Below are positions 44,527 to 54,780 of a stretch of 64,000 nt of DNA, piece after piece. Position numbers and translations under genes: made by a program. Every line of letters starts with the position of its first letter. Position 1 is the first letter of the stretch. Origin of the DNA: Desulfovibrio intestinalis (GTDB lineage Bacteria > Desulfobacterota > Desulfovibrionia > Desulfovibrionales > Desulfovibrionaceae); contig NZ_JACHGO010000003.1 of the NCBI RefSeq assembly GCF_014202345.1, forward strand, positions 186,001-250,000, given 5' to 3'. The notes under the pieces are model-generated. The model did no database searches. It was given only the letters and a program-made list of their open reading frames with translations, and was not told the origin of the DNA.

Positions 44527-46341
44527 TCATCCGTTGTTTCGCAGCTTCTCCACAAGATTTTCCACAGTCTTTGCCTGCTCTGTAAGGTGGATAACAGCCT
44601 GGGCTGCCTCGGCCATAGTTTGCGCACTTCCACGGGCTGCCTGACTGACGCTGCTGATGGTGCGGTTTACTTCTTCGCTGGCGGCAGACTGTTCTTCACT
44701 GGCGGCGGCAATGGCCCGTACCTGACCTGCTGTGGCGTCGGCCATGCTTACAATATCTTCAAGGGCTGAACCGGATTTGCCCGCGCTGAGCGTTGCTTGC
44801 TTAACCTGGGCCACGGCTTCGTCCAGCGAGGCCATGCTGTGAGCCGTGCTTTTTTGCATGGCGCTGATGGCGGCTCCCACATCGTGCGTGGAGGTGACGG
44901 TTTTTTCCGCCAGTTTGCGCACCTCGTCGGCAACCACGGCAAAGCCGCGTCCGGCGTCTCCGGCACGCGCCGCTTCAATGGCCGCATTGAGGGCCAGCAA
45001 ATTTGTCTGGTCTGCAATGTCAGAAATAAAGCCCATAATGCGGCTGATGTCGCGGGCACGGGCATTAAGGTCATCCATATCGGCCTTGAGGCGTTCAGAA
45101 ACCTCATTGACCTTGTTGATGCTGTCCAAAGCCTGCCGCACGACTTCTGCCCCTTCTTCGGCGCTGGTTCGTGTTCCGGCTGAAGCCTGCGCCGCCTGCC
45201 CGGCATTGTCTGCCACCTGCCGCACCGTGGCGTTCATCTGCTCCATAGCGGTTGCTGCGCCGTCCAGATTTTCCGCCGTGGCCGTGGCTCCCATGCTGGA
45301 CTGCTCGATCTGCCGCGTCAGCTGATCCGAGGCTGTGGTCAGGTTGTGGGCCACGCCTTCCAGCTGTTCGGCAGTGTGCAGCAGGGTTTCCGTTCTGCCC
45401 TGCGCCTGCACCCGCGCGGCCTCGGCTTCGCGCAAGGCTTCTTCGGCCCGCTGTGAATGGCTCAAAGCCATCTGCGATTGCTTGTCAGCATTGCTGATGT
45501 GCTCCTGCAGAGATGCCACCATTGATATGATGGAGGCATACACGCCGCGCCGATTTTTTTTGTTGCCGTCGGCATCCGTGTTGTAATCGCCTTTGGCTAC
45601 ACGCTGGGCCAGAATATTGAGCTGACCGGGATCAATGCCCAACTGGCGTTTGACCGAAACAATCAGCAAACAGGTGACGAGAATGCTGAACAGCAGGGCC
45701 GCGCCAGTAAGGCCCACAGCCATTTTTTGCGACTGATCGGCGATGTGGCGCGCGGCCTCTGCGGCCTGGCGGCTGCGGGCCGTATCCAGCTCAAGCACCT
45801 GCTCATAAAATTTTGCCAGACGCAAAAAATTGGCCCGGCTGCGGTCAAAAAGCGCCACGGCCTCGTCGCTTTCGCCTTCCTTGGCGTGGGCGATGATTTG
45901 CAGACGGTTCTGGGCGTCTTCCTGCGTGGCCACACGGATGTGTTCCAGCAGTTCCGGCAGATCCATACCCTGATTTTCGCCATCCTGCGCGGCCTTGTCT
46001 GAGGCTGGCATAACGCACTCTTCGGGCGTGGGCCGGGCCGCCAGATCCGCATAAATTTTTTCATATTCTGCAATGGTGCGCAGCGCGCGATTGATGCGCG
46101 AGGTGTATTCCGTAATGGTCACGCGGTCTGTGCGCGTGCTGACGGCTGCCAGATCGGACCGGGTGGAGTAGAGCAGGGCGTTCATTGACTGAATCGCCAC
46201 CACTGAGGGAATGACGGTTTCGGTGATGTGGCCCACAGTGGCGGTGATTTTTTGGCTGTTGCGCATATAGACGGCAAAAAGAAGCACCATAAAAAGAATG
46301 ATGCTGCAAAACGAAAGGATCAGTTTTGCGCTCAGCTTCAT
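44527..46341 (-). CDS. Methyl-accepting chemotaxis protein
   Basis: 604 residues from ATG 46341 (GAGG upstream). Helix 1 ([20 protein letters not shown]), periplasmic four-helix-bundle sensor of about 160 residues (4HB_MCP-like, [20 protein letters not shown]), helix 2 ([20 protein letters not shown]), HAMP-like stretch, a long coiled coil, and the signalling hairpin with [20 protein letters not shown] and [17 protein letters not shown], identical to the universal MCP tip. Methylation helices flank it. No obvious CheB/CheR-binding pentapeptide at the C-terminus. Ligand unknown. Confidence 0.93.
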   Translation of the reverse strand: MKLSAKLILSFCSIILFMVLLFAVYMRNSQKITATVGHITETVIPSVVAIQSMNALLYSTRSDLAAVSTRTDRVTITEYTSRINRALRTIAEYEKIYADLAARPTPEECVMPASDKAAQDGENQGMDLPELLEHIRVATQEDAQNRLQIIAHAKEGESDEAVALFDRSRANFLRLAKFYEQVLELDTARSRQAAEAARHIADQSQKMAVGLTGAALLFSILVTCLLIVSVKRQLGIDPGQLNILAQRVAKGDYNTDADGNKKNRRGVYASIISMVASLQEHISNADKQSQMALSHSQRAEEALREAEAARVQAQGRTETLLHTAEQLEGVAHNLTTASDQLTRQIEQSSMGATATAENLDGAATAMEQMNATVRQVADNAGQAAQASAGTRTSAEEGAEVVRQALDSINKVNEVSERLKADMDDLNARARDISRIMGFISDIADQTNLLALNAAIEAARAGDAGRGFAVVADEVRKLAEKTVTSTHDVGAAISAMQKSTAHSMASLDEAVAQVKQATLSAGKSGSALEDIVSMADATAGQVRAIAAASEEQSAASEEVNRTISSVSQAARGSAQTMAEAAQAVIHLTEQAKTVENLVEKLRNNG

Positions 46342-46441
46342 TTGTATCCTCATTATTTTTTTATATGTTACGCCCCAGCTCGTTCACTCGCGCGAAATGC
46401 CGCTGGCTGCGCGCTGCATTTCGGCCTGCGCCCGGCGGATT

Positions 46442-48352
46442 TTACTGCGCGCTGTCTTCGTCTGCGCTGTTGCCGTCGCCATCGTCGAACATGAAGTTAT
46501 TGCCCAAAAGCTGCTTGCAGCGTTTTTTCATGTCAGCGGCGGCCCGTGCGAGATCAAAGCTGCTTTGAAAGCTGGTGGCGCACACGCCCACAATGGTGAG
46601 GGACATAAGAGGGAAGCGCTCTTCCTGGTGGTTGCGGTTTTTGCCTTCGATGTAGCCGTTCTGAAAATCCTCGGCGTTATAGTAGGCGGCGACGCCCTGG
46701 GCAAAAGCGCTGATGATGTCCTGACAGACCTTTTCGGCCTCGGACCTTTCGGTGACGGCGATAAAATCGTCGCCGCCGATGTGACCCACGAAGTCCCCTT
46801 CAGGCGTGTTTTCTGAAATGATGGATGCAAGGCGCTTGAGCACGCGGTCGCCGTTTTTGAAGCCGTACTTGTCGTTGTAGGCCTTGAAGTTGTCGATATC
46901 GAAATAGAGCACGCGCTTGTCCAGGTTGAGCCGCACAAGGCGTTCCAGCTCAATATCAATAAGGGCGTTGCCCGGCAGTTCTGAAAGCGGGTTGAGCTGG
47001 CGGGCATTGGCCACTTCAAGCTCGATGCTTTTTTCAAGCAGTTCGCGCACGGTGACGATGCCCGCATAGTTGCCGTCGCGGGTAACAGTTACAAAGTCGT
47101 ATATCTGGTTGCTTTCACGCCGCATGGCGTGGCGGGAGACCACATCAATGGTGGTCTGGTGGTCTACGCTTAAAAACCCCTTGTCCATAACAGAAGCAAC
47201 GGTTTTGCCCGCAAAGAGCGAAAAGCCGAAGCGCCCGCTCAACTGGCGGTGCAGGTGGTGGCGCATGACAGTGCCCAAGGGTTTGCCATCGTCAACAACG
47301 CACAGTCCTTGCAAGCTTTCGTCGTGTTCAAAGCGTTCTACAACCTCAAGCACAGGCAAAGTAGGGGAAACCGTGAAGCCGGGGCGTATGATGTGCCGCA
47401 CATGAAACTTGTGTACGCGTGCGCCGAAAAAGCGATTCTTGATCTTGTTTTCGCGGTGGATAAAGCGCACCACATGCTCGGCAATGGGCTGGGGCTGCGG
47501 GGCCGGGCGCTGGATAAAGTAACCCTGGCCGTAAGGCACGTCGAAGCTGATGAGGGTTGCCAGTTCTTCTTCCGTTTCAATGCCCTCGGCAATGATGCGC
47601 GTGTTGGTCAGCGACGCAAATTCCTGCATGCTCTTGATAAGCGCCTGCCGGGTGAGGTCTTTGTCCACCCCGCGAATGAGGCGCATATCCAGCTTGATGA
47701 AGTGGGGCTGCACGTCTGAAATAAGGTTGAGGCCGGAATATCCGGCCCCTGCGTCGTCAATGCTTATCTGGTAGTTTTGAGCCTTATAGTGCTCAATGAT
47801 CTTTTTAAAGCCGCGCAAATTGTCCACGGATTCGCGTTCCGTGATTTCAAAAACCATATCTTCGGCGCTGATGGCAAAGCGGGTAAGATATTCTTTGGTG
47901 AAGCCCACACCAAAGTGCGGGTCTTGTATAATGTTGGGATTGACGTTGAGAAAAAGGCGTATGCCCGTGGCGATCTGCCGTGCCGCCTTGAGGGCGCTGT
48001 AGCGGAACAGATGCTCCAGCTCAAGCATGCGCCCGTGGCGCAGGGCCGCGTTGATGAGGGCTTCGGGATTTTCAAGAGGGTTGCCCGCCGGGCCGCGTCC
48101 AAGGGCTTCGTAGCCGAAAATGGAGCCGTCCCGCAGGGATATTATGGGTTGCAGCACACTGTGGATGCTTTTGTTATGCAAAACATCCCACAGGGCTTGC
48201 CGTTCTTCCGCAGCCAGAGCGGTGGCACGCGCGGCGGCGCGGGCTGCGGCCCGCATGGCGGCCAAAGGTTTTTCCAGAGGGCGCGGGCCTGGGCACAGGA
48301 CCAGCGGTTCGTTGCCGGAAGTAAGAGGGCTTTGCACTAACGGCGTGGGCAT
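46442..48352 (-). CDS. EAL-CBS-GGDEF cyclic-di-GMP enzyme
   Basis: 636 residues from ATG 48352 (GGAG upstream). EAL domain first (about 60-310): YEALGRG, LFLNVNPNII, FEITERES, SIDDAGAGYSG, FIKLDMRLIRG, AEGIE and GQGYF, so the phosphodiesterase catalytic residues look complete with DDAG replacing DDFG. Two CBS repeats follow (about 345-460), then a GGDEF domain with YFDIDNFKAYNDKYG and HIGGDDFIAV, the usual GGDEF being GGDDF. Domain order EAL-CBS-GGDEF is reversed relative to the commonest proteins. It probably turns over c-di-GMP in response to a nucleotide bound by the CBS pair. Upstream of the chemoreceptor by 89 bp. Confidence 0.92.
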   Translation of the reverse strand: MPTPLVQSPLTSGNEPLVLCPGPRPLEKPLAAMRAAARAAARATALAAEERQALWDVLHNKSIHSVLQPIISLRDGSIFGYEALGRGPAGNPLENPEALINAALRHGRMLELEHLFRYSALKAARQIATGIRLFLNVNPNIIQDPHFGVGFTKEYLTRFAISAEDMVFEITERESVDNLRGFKKIIEHYKAQNYQISIDDAGAGYSGLNLISDVQPHFIKLDMRLIRGVDKDLTRQALIKSMQEFASLTNTRIIAEGIETEEELATLISFDVPYGQGYFIQRPAPQPQPIAEHVVRFIHRENKIKNRFFGARVHKFHVRHIIRPGFTVSPTLPVLEVVERFEHDESLQGLCVVDDGKPLGTVMRHHLHRQLSGRFGFSLFAGKTVASVMDKGFLSVDHQTTIDVVSRHAMRRESNQIYDFVTVTRDGNYAGIVTVRELLEKSIELEVANARQLNPLSELPGNALIDIELERLVRLNLDKRVLYFDIDNFKAYNDKYGFKNGDRVLKRLASIISENTPEGDFVGHIGGDDFIAVTERSEAEKVCQDIISAFAQGVAAYYNAEDFQNGYIEGKNRNHQEERFPLMSLTIVGVCATSFQSSFDLARAAADMKKRCKQLLGNNFMFDDGDGNSADEDSAQ

Positions 48353-48765
48353 AATCAGTCTCCGGTGAGGTGATGAATTGCCCAAAGAAGTAGCGCGCCA
48401 ATATGGCAATACGGTTACAGTTTTACATGTTTTTGCGTATGTTGGCAGATGATTGCGCGATACCGAATATTGTTTTTAGTAGCGCGTAATATAAGTGCTT
48501 TTTAGTTTGTGCCCCAGAGTGTCATTCCAGCGAATGTTACCGTCAGACGAGACAGCAGAAGGGCGGTGACAATAATGACACAAAGCACAATTTGTTGGCT
48601 GTTGGCTTATATTATACGCTGTTAATTGTGACAGTTGCGGTAATGAGGCTGTTTTTAAGAAGAGGATGCGGTTCGGCTGGTGCGCGTTTGGTTGCCGCCA
48701 ATTGTGTCTGTCGCTAGTTGGGGATTGTGGCCCTGAAGAGGGCCAGATTACCACGGGCAGAATGT
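48353..48765. other. Intergenic, no gene seen
   Basis: The interval holds no frame with coding character. Promoter of the EAL-GGDEF gene presumably lies near 48400-48480 (AT rich). Confidence 0.3.
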
Positions 48766-48804
48766 AAACAGATACGCCCCCGAGATTCGAGGGCGTATCT
48801 GTTT
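48766..48804. terminator. Bidirectional terminator after the small selenoprotein gene
   Basis: AAACAGATACGCCC pairs with GGGCGTATCTGTTT around CCGAGATTCGA; T-rich DNA follows on both sides. It lies 85 bp beyond the candidate selenoprotein stop (minus strand). Confidence 0.7.
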
Positions 48805-48888
48805 GTTCGTGTGGTCTGCCGCCCCGGTTTACCGAAAGGGCAGGGGGGTATTATATGTTGTTATAACGCTAGGCGACGGGTGCGAAAG

Positions 48889-49092
48889 TTACTTGCCGCG
48901 GTTTGCCTTGGCCTTTCGCTTTTCCGCCATTTTCTTTCTATGTTCATCTTCTTCAAGCTGGGCACGCCGCTTGTCAAAAGGCACTCAGCCACAGTTCATG
49001 CGGTCCATTGGCAGCCAGCCTTTCTTGAGGGCGAGCAGATAAAACGCTGCAACACCACCAAAGATCAGCAATAAAATCAAGATATCTGCCAT
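48889..49092 (-). CDS. Candidate 67-residue membrane selenoprotein
   Basis: ATG 49092, preceded by GGAGAACACT, encodes a membrane helix (ADILILLLIFGGVAAFYLLA) and a short tail ending MDRMNCG, then TGA at 48985-48987. The same frame continues without interruption: VPFDKRRAQLEEDEHRKKMA, KANRGK and TAA at 48889. The extension is charged and helical, as expected for a cytoplasmic tail. Eleven bases after the TGA stands a 5 bp stem (CAAGC/GCTTG) with a 10-base loop GGCGTGCCCA, matching the placement of bacterial SECIS elements. Sec would follow Cys-Gly, a redox-type CGU motif. The organism uses Sec (fdhA here). If TGA is a stop, the product is a 35-residue membrane peptide. Confidence 0.7.
48954..48987 (-). 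promoter_or_regulatory. Putative SECIS element of the small selenoprotein
   Basis: TGA (48987-48985), an 11-base spacer, stem CAAGC (48973-48969), loop GGCGTGCCCA and closing GCTTG (48958-48954). The GT in the loop matches bacterial SelB-binding loops. Confidence 0.55.
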
Positions 49093-49440
49093 AGTGTTCT
49101 CCTGCTGCCGGGTGGTGCTGCATGGGTGGCAAGCAAATGGGTATGCGCCTGCACGTTTGCCAGTAGCCATAAAACTGCGGTGCAGCACTGGAATTTTTGC
49201 ATACGATCAGCGCCCGGCGTGGCAAGGCTTGAGCAGCCTGGCCATACTATCAAAATGCTGCTGAACAGCGGAAAGTCCAGCCTTGCAGTGATGTGTGGAT
49301 GGATTTTCTTAGCGTAGAACTATGGATGTGGCAATGGCGTGGGGATACACGAATGGCCGCTCGTTTGTAACAACTCTTCAATAATTAGAGGCTCAGAGAT
49401 TAAATCGGTAGTTAATTTTCAGATAGAAAAATATCGCTGA
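49093..49440. other. Intergenic, no gene seen
   Basis: No coding frame. Composition changes from GC-rich to AT-rich around 49,350, the left edge of the defence genes. Confidence 0.3.
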
Positions 49441-51381
49441 TCAAATGCTGGTCAATTCAAATCCAAATTGCTTTAAGCGCTCTTTTTGTTCTTGATTGGG
49501 AGATGGTATTGCCCATATTAACCAATGTCTTGGTCGAGAGCTTGCAACATACGCAATTCTGGCTGCTTCGTTATGCTGATTTTCTAGCCAGTGTTCCCAG
49601 TGCGAATCTTGACTACCGCTCTTGCTGGATGAAGAGACAACCATCACGGCATCAAATGTTTCACCTTTAACGCTATGAATAGTTGTGATTTTAGTGTCAA
49701 TTGCCGCTGAGATAGTGTTTCCAACATAATTTGAAATGATGTTGTCATTTCCGTTTTGAGGTTTCTTAAAACGTCGACCATCAAGTTTTTGGAATGACTC
49801 AGTCAAGCAGTTAACAGGCGATTTTTTAAGCTCATTGAACACAATGTCATTTATTGATAAAAGAACTTTTGGAATCCAAGCTGCCCAAGATTGATTAAGA
49901 TCAGAAATGTATTGGTGAGATGTAACTATATTAGTTAGAATTCCAGATAAAAAAATACGCCAATCCTTGGGCGTGCACTCATCAGGACAAAAAAAATTTT
50001 GCCTTGAAAAATGGCTTTTCTGTAAAAATTTATTAGTAATAAAATCACCGAGGTTTTCAAAGGCTATTTTCTTTTCTTCTATGCTATTAATCCCCCAACA
50101 ATAAATGGATCTTGCAAATTTTTCGTGATCTCGAGCCCCTGATTGTTTCGAGGGGCGCATTTTATTCACGGTGCTCCATCCTCTGGCCAAAATCGCGGAT
50201 GAGCGCACGCATTCATTAGACATAATATTGTCATTAAACCATTGAGGAAGAATCGCGATCTTATCACGAGGATAACACAAGCAAACACAAGGATTTTTGA
50301 GTAGTTGGTGTTGCATTCCTTGAGGAGGGGGGACCTCCGCTATAAGCTTATTGCATGTGTTTACAATTGATTGGCAACTGCGATGGTTAACAGAAAGTGC
50401 TAATGTTTTTATATTTTTTTCTTGAATAAAATTTTTGATAATATTTATATCTACATGGCGAAATTTATAAATCGCTTGGTTCAAATCTCCAACTAAATTG
50501 ATCTTTACTCCACTGTCTAAAAGCTGATCCAATATATCAATTTGTACAGGTGACAAATCTTGGCACTCATCAATAATTATAAGCCTAAATCTATTAGCAA
50601 ACAATTTTTTGAAATAGGCATGATTTTTAATCAAACGAAAGCAGAGAATTTCAGCATCTTGGTATGTGCAGAATCCAGCTTTCCAAAATTTTAATTTTGT
50701 CTTTGAGAGGTCTTTGACTTGCCAGTCCACAAGTCTGACCTGCTCTCTTTTTGTATCATTGCCCTTATCTGCAGAAGAAAAAATAATTTTACCCGAAGTA
50801 GTATAATAAAATTCATGGGCCTTCAGCTTTCCAGTCTGTGCCATCCCATAGTATGATTCATAATGTTTCAAAAATGGCGAGCGCGAATCATTTTCAATTA
50901 GACGCATCGATTTGTCACCTTGCTTCCCTTCATATTTTGTAAGCAGATGGCTAAATGGATGCAGTATAAACCCGTGAATCCAACTATCTATTGTTCCGAT
51001 AAAATGTGGAGATGATATTGCTTCAGCGCCAATTAATTGGGCTGTTCTGGATTTTATGACAGACGCCGCATTATTAGTAAAAGTAAGGACAGCAACGCCG
51101 GAATGGCTCGACGGCCATGTTTTGATAATATGGGCAGCCCTCAAGGCGACCGATTCAGTTTTGCCGCTTCCCGGACAAGCGGCAAGGTGGATGTTGAGAT
51201 TACTCGGTTCACAAACAAATTCTAATTGCTCCCTTGTTTTTTCATTGATTCGGCATGCTGAATATTCTGAGCATAGAGGGTGTCGTGATCCATATGATCC
51301 CTTACATTCTTCGGCACTTATTCCTTGGGGTTTTCCGCAAACAAGAGAGGCGATTTCTTCAAAAAGTTGTTCATGCCTCAT
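49441..51381 (-). CDS. gajB: UvrD-like helicase, Gabija GajB component
   Basis: 646 residues from ATG 51381 (a GTG at 51393 is possible), overlapping gajA by 11 bp. SF1A helicase motifs in order: Q-type entry INEKTREQLEFVC, Walker A ACPGSGKTE, motif II IIIDECQDLSP, motif III LVGDLNQAIYKF, motif IV SVNHRSCQSIV, motif V HSVKGETFDAVMVVSS and motif VI VASSRPRHW. GajB works with GajA, sensing DNA ends or nucleotide state and activating the nuclease. It is longer than the roughly 500-residue standard GajB, mainly in the central insert. AT-rich coding (many ATA, AAT, TTT) unlike neighbours. Confidence 0.88.
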   Translation of the reverse strand: MRHEQLFEEIASLVCGKPQGISAEECKGSYGSRHPLCSEYSACRINEKTREQLEFVCEPSNLNIHLAACPGSGKTESVALRAAHIIKTWPSSHSGVAVLTFTNNAASVIKSRTAQLIGAEAISSPHFIGTIDSWIHGFILHPFSHLLTKYEGKQGDKSMRLIENDSRSPFLKHYESYYGMAQTGKLKAHEFYYTTSGKIIFSSADKGNDTKREQVRLVDWQVKDLSKTKLKFWKAGFCTYQDAEILCFRLIKNHAYFKKLFANRFRLIIIDECQDLSPVQIDILDQLLDSGVKINLVGDLNQAIYKFRHVDINIIKNFIQEKNIKTLALSVNHRSCQSIVNTCNKLIAEVPPPQGMQHQLLKNPCVCLCYPRDKIAILPQWFNDNIMSNECVRSSAILARGWSTVNKMRPSKQSGARDHEKFARSIYCWGINSIEEKKIAFENLGDFITNKFLQKSHFSRQNFFCPDECTPKDWRIFLSGILTNIVTSHQYISDLNQSWAAWIPKVLLSINDIVFNELKKSPVNCLTESFQKLDGRRFKKPQNGNDNIISNYVGNTISAAIDTKITTIHSVKGETFDAVMVVSSSSKSGSQDSHWEHWLENQHNEAARIAYVASSRPRHWLIWAIPSPNQEQKERLKQFGFELTSI

Positions 51382-53254
51382 GTGAAACCCCACATGCCCA
51401 CAAAACTGCTTTTTTTATATAGATGGGGACTACAAATTTTCTACCTGGATATCTCTGCAAAAAGGATGCGAGGCGCTGCGAATACTCTCCCTTATCAATA
51501 TGCTCTAAAAGATATAGAGAATTATCTGCTCGAATCTCAATACAATCAGTATGCATTGATTTTTCATATAAACGCTTACAGACTTTTGGGCCACAAAGTG
51601 GCGCAGCGATTTTCATCATGATTTGACAATTTTTTGCATTCTCCATTGATAGGTCATATTCGAGTGTTTTGAGGGGACTATGGTATAGTCTAGCCCAAGT
51701 CGATTGATTGATTTTATCCATCAGAGAATTAACAGCATGGTTGCCAGATTTGTCAGGAGGGGAGATTGGCTTGCTTTTCGCGTAGGTTTTTTTGATGCTG
51801 CCATCGTTATCCGGAAGTTCGATTTTTGCTCCCGGGGGGTCATAGTCAGTTATGCCTGAACATCGGATCGGAATGTTTAAAGCATTGTCAGCCGCGTCTG
51901 GCAGATTGGCAAAAAATTGCATAAAATGTTTAAAATAAATTCCATTCATATTTATCACTGAAACACCAGCCTCTTCAAGGGAAGAAGGTATGTTTGTCTC
52001 TCCAGTCGCACGGCGCTGTTCAACTAGGATACGTTGTGCAAGTATTGGGATGAGCATTGCCTCCGCGATTCCTTCAACTAGAATGACCCCTTTTGCAAAA
52101 AATAGAGTTGATTTTGTTATATCAAGCCATCTCTCAATAAAAGAGAGGCTTAAAGGATGTAGCCCACACTGGCTTAGTGGTGTGGCAATAGGTTTGTCAT
52201 TAGTGCAGGAAAGGTGGATTAGTGAGCTTATTCGGCTCGAAGCTGAAAGGATTGGTGAATGAGTAGTCATAATGACTTGAATATTATTCTTTTCAGAAAT
52301 ATCTTTAAAATAATTAAGTAGCTTGACTTGAAGCTGAGGGTGCAAATGGGCTTCCGGTTCTTCAATTAGAAGTACTTTTAAATATGTTTCTTCATTGATT
52401 GAGGTTAGTTCTGACAATACCGTGGCGATATAAAGAAGGTTGTTATATCCGAGGCTATTCTCTTCCAGTCCTCTATAAAATTCATTTTCGCGATCTATAA
52501 GGCCGGGAAAAAAGAATAATCTCAACCTCTCAACAATATTGTCAAAATTTGTTTCTGAAAACTGTATAAGAGTTGACTGTCCGAAGGTGTGACCAAGAGA
52601 TTCTTTTAACCGTTCGCGAATTATAGCGTTTGCCCTAGCAATCACTCCTTCGCTATCATTAGCTAATTCTGCATTGAATAATTTAACTTTTTCTTCAAGG
52701 GTCACACCTTGGATGGATAAATTTTCTCTGTCGCTTTTATTTAAATTTTTGAGTAGTCGCGCAAGTCGAGATGCTTTTCCTTCTCTAAGTTTTGATTCGG
52801 CATCTCGTAACGGGGGAAGATATATGCAATTGATAGTATCAAATAATTCGAATTCAAAAAAACTTGATTTTGCATCTCCTCCCCATTGAGTCTTTTTGAA
52901 ACGGCCTCGACTATTTTGCTTATTGTCTACTTCTATTGTTAATTTGGCAGTGCCAGAGAGATCGGTCCACGGTAAAAATACGGACATCTCTGCGTCAGAC
53001 ATTCCTGAGCAAATGAGCTGAAGTCTGAAAGAACGGGATGCTTCGTGCTGCCCAAAGGGTTTATTAAAATCTGAATTAAAAATTGGTGTTCTGCCAAACT
53101 CATCTTCCATAAGTAATAGTCGAATGGCATCGATCACAGCTGTTTTACCAGACCCATTCTCGCCGACGATTATATTAACCCCCTTGGAAAATTCAATATT
53201 AAATGGATCTTTGAATCCCTTGTACCCTTCAATAAAGAGTTGGCTAATGTGCAC
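51371..53254 (-). CDS. gajA: OLD-family ATPase-Toprim nuclease, Gabija GajA component
   Basis: 627 residues. ABC-type ATPase half: ISQLFIEGYKGFKDPFNIEF entry, Walker A IIVGENGSGKTAVIDAIRLL, signature region NSLGYNNLLYIATVLSEL, Walker B LLIEEPEAHLHPQ and TTHSPILSA (H-loop). Toprim half: VILVEGIAEAMLIP (catalytic Glu) and CSGITDYDPPGA (DxD-like). This is the OLD nuclease architecture; pairing with a UvrD-like helicase downstream defines Gabija, which cuts phage DNA. Other OLD systems lack the helicase. The gene is AT rich, pointing to horizontal gain. The start ATG 53254 follows GGAGG (CCTTGGAGGTAATTC on the coding strand). Confidence 0.9.
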   Translation of the reverse strand: MHISQLFIEGYKGFKDPFNIEFSKGVNIIVGENGSGKTAVIDAIRLLLMEDEFGRTPIFNSDFNKPFGQHEASRSFRLQLICSGMSDAEMSVFLPWTDLSGTAKLTIEVDNKQNSRGRFKKTQWGGDAKSSFFEFELFDTINCIYLPPLRDAESKLREGKASRLARLLKNLNKSDRENLSIQGVTLEEKVKLFNAELANDSEGVIARANAIIRERLKESLGHTFGQSTLIQFSETNFDNIVERLRLFFFPGLIDRENEFYRGLEENSLGYNNLLYIATVLSELTSINEETYLKVLLIEEPEAHLHPQLQVKLLNYFKDISEKNNIQVIMTTHSPILSASSRISSLIHLSCTNDKPIATPLSQCGLHPLSLSFIERWLDITKSTLFFAKGVILVEGIAEAMLIPILAQRILVEQRRATGETNIPSSLEEAGVSVINMNGIYFKHFMQFFANLPDAADNALNIPIRCSGITDYDPPGAKIELPDNDGSIKKTYAKSKPISPPDKSGNHAVNSLMDKINQSTWARLYHSPLKTLEYDLSMENAKNCQIMMKIAAPLCGPKVCKRLYEKSMHTDCIEIRADNSLYLLEHIDKGEYSQRLASFLQRYPGRKFVVPIYIKKAVLWACGVSHEA

Positions 53255-53355
53255 GAATTACCTCCAAGGGACTATTGTGATAGGTACTTTTTTATAAAGG
53301 TTATCGCTTTTTTTGGCTTTAGCCAAGGCCAAGTATGATCCGAGATTAAGCTCTT

Positions 53356-53375
53356 ACATGTTGACGAGAACATGT
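53356..53375. promoter_or_regulatory. Palindrome upstream of the Gabija operon
   Basis: ACATGTT and AACATGT form a perfect inverted repeat with a 6-base spacer, about 105 bp upstream of the gajA start. A dimeric repressor site is possible; no regulator gene is adjacent. No other feature in 53255-53624. Confidence 0.4.
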
Positions 53376-53624
53376 CTCACGATTAATATCATTACACTAA
53401 TTCCCAATGGCAGCACGCGCAGCTGGTAAAATTTGCGCGTATTCTGCCCGGCGTCTGTGCTGGGTTTCTTTATTGATGGTTAGCCATCATCAGCATATTT
53501 TGCCGGGTCGATAGCTCCGAATACAACACCTCGTTCGCGGGGAAATAAGAGCAGCGCTCATTGGGCGTAGTTGAGTCCCGGCATTCTCAAAGTAATGCCT
53601 ATACTAAACCCAATGGAGTGCCTT

Positions 53625-54074
53625 ATGTCCCATTCTTCTCCGAGTATAATTCCACAGTCTCAATCTCCCTCGCCCCATCCTTTCAGCCATGCGGAACTTG
53701 CCGCGCGCGTTGAGCGGTTTCAAAAAGCCGCGCAGGACTTGCTGGCCGTATATGAAGCGCCAGTGCGCAGTGAGGATGCCGCGCCGCAGCCAACCACAAA
53801 GGCACAAGGCGAAACCCGCTGTTACTACTTTTCGCCGGGTGTGGCCCAGCACGAACGGGAGCTATTGAGCCACTATGGCGCGCAAGATTTGCGCGGGCTT
53901 TTGGGGGAAGCGCATATGCTTCTGGCAGGCTTGGTCAAGGTAATGAAAAGCGTAAGCCGCGACGTGCGCGTAAGGGGCCATGTGATTGTCAGCCTGGGCC
54001 GCCTGCTCGATCAGGTGTCAGCCCTGCTGCTACGCATGAAAAACGTTTATGATAAGGTTGAGCCTGTTCGCTGA
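53625..54074 (+). CDS. Hypothetical protein, helical
   Basis: 149 residues from ATG 53625 (GGAG at the right spacing). The N-terminal 30 residues are Ser/Pro rich, then AELAARVERFQKAAQDLLAVYE, CYYFSPGVAQHERELLSHYG, LRGLLGEAHMLLAGLVKVMK and RLLDQVSALLLRMKNVYDKV form amphipathic helices. No signal peptide or known domain. GC-rich codon use like the chromosome, so it is a native gene rather than part of the defence island. Function unknown. Confidence 0.65.
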   Translation: MSHSSPSIIPQSQSPSPHPFSHAELAARVERFQKAAQDLLAVYEAPVRSEDAAPQPTTKAQGETRCYYFSPGVAQHERELLSHYGAQDLRGLLGEAHMLLAGLVKVMKSVSRDVRVRGHVIVSLGRLLDQVSALLLRMKNVYDKVEPVR

Positions 54075-54780
54075 CGTAGCGATTGTCAGCCCCCCCCCCA
54101 AGATACAAAAAAATACAAGCAAGCAACGGTGGTATGGGGCCGTAACCGCCTGGCAAGCTGGCGCAGCGGTAATTTTATTAGTGGTTCGCCCGGTGGCGAA
54201 AATGCAGCCGCTCTTTATTAGGTGAGAGCCTTTTTGTTTTTCTACACAGCTTCAAAACGAATTGATGGCAACATGTGTAGGAGTGTGCAGAAGTTTTTCT
54301 GCGCACTCCTATGTTTTTGTGGGGGCTTTTTGGCCGTACTGGCACAAGTGTCTTCTTGATTGTTTCTGCGTCTGGCGGGTTTTTGAGCATAAATTGAGTA
54401 ACACATCAATTTTTCTAGAAAAAATGAAAATGCGCCAGCGGGAGGAGCGTCGCGTAACGAAAACACAACTTTTTGAAGCTCATTACAATTCTTTTTGGCT
54501 TCTTTTTTACCAGGCTTTGAAAGGCTGTTTACCCGAATAAAAATACTTCTTCATTATAAAAGAGTTATCTTTTTATGAACTTCGGTATAAATAGTTTTTT
54601 ACTTATTTTTTAATGCATTACATGTTTATTTGTAATGCGGATAATTAATATTGCCGAAGCGATTAAGAAACGATACTATTAAGAAACCCAGACAATACAA
54701 TCAGCAGGCTGTTCTTACGGCCTTCTATATATTTCGCCCAATGCAAAATTTACCGGTATGGGCTGTTAAGGAGAATGTTC
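54075..54780. other. 700 bp intergenic region upstream of the second chemoreceptor
   Basis: Contains a long hairpin (54279-54310) and AT-rich DNA from 54540 on where the chemoreceptor promoter must lie. A 38-codon plus frame near 54424-54540 (MRQREERRVTKTQLFEAHYN) looks like a fragment of a larger protein, with no continuation. Confidence 0.35.
54279..54310 (+). terminator. Hairpin with T-tract downstream of the helical protein gene
   Basis: AGGAGTGTGCAGAA pairs with TTCTGCGCACTCCT (one G-T pair) around GTTT; ATGTTTTTGT follows. It is 205 bp past the 54074 stop. Confidence 0.6.

Noticed and set aside
54424..54540. Short frame resembling the start of a sigma-70-like protein
   Set aside because: Only about 38 codons and no continuation; too little to assign a family.
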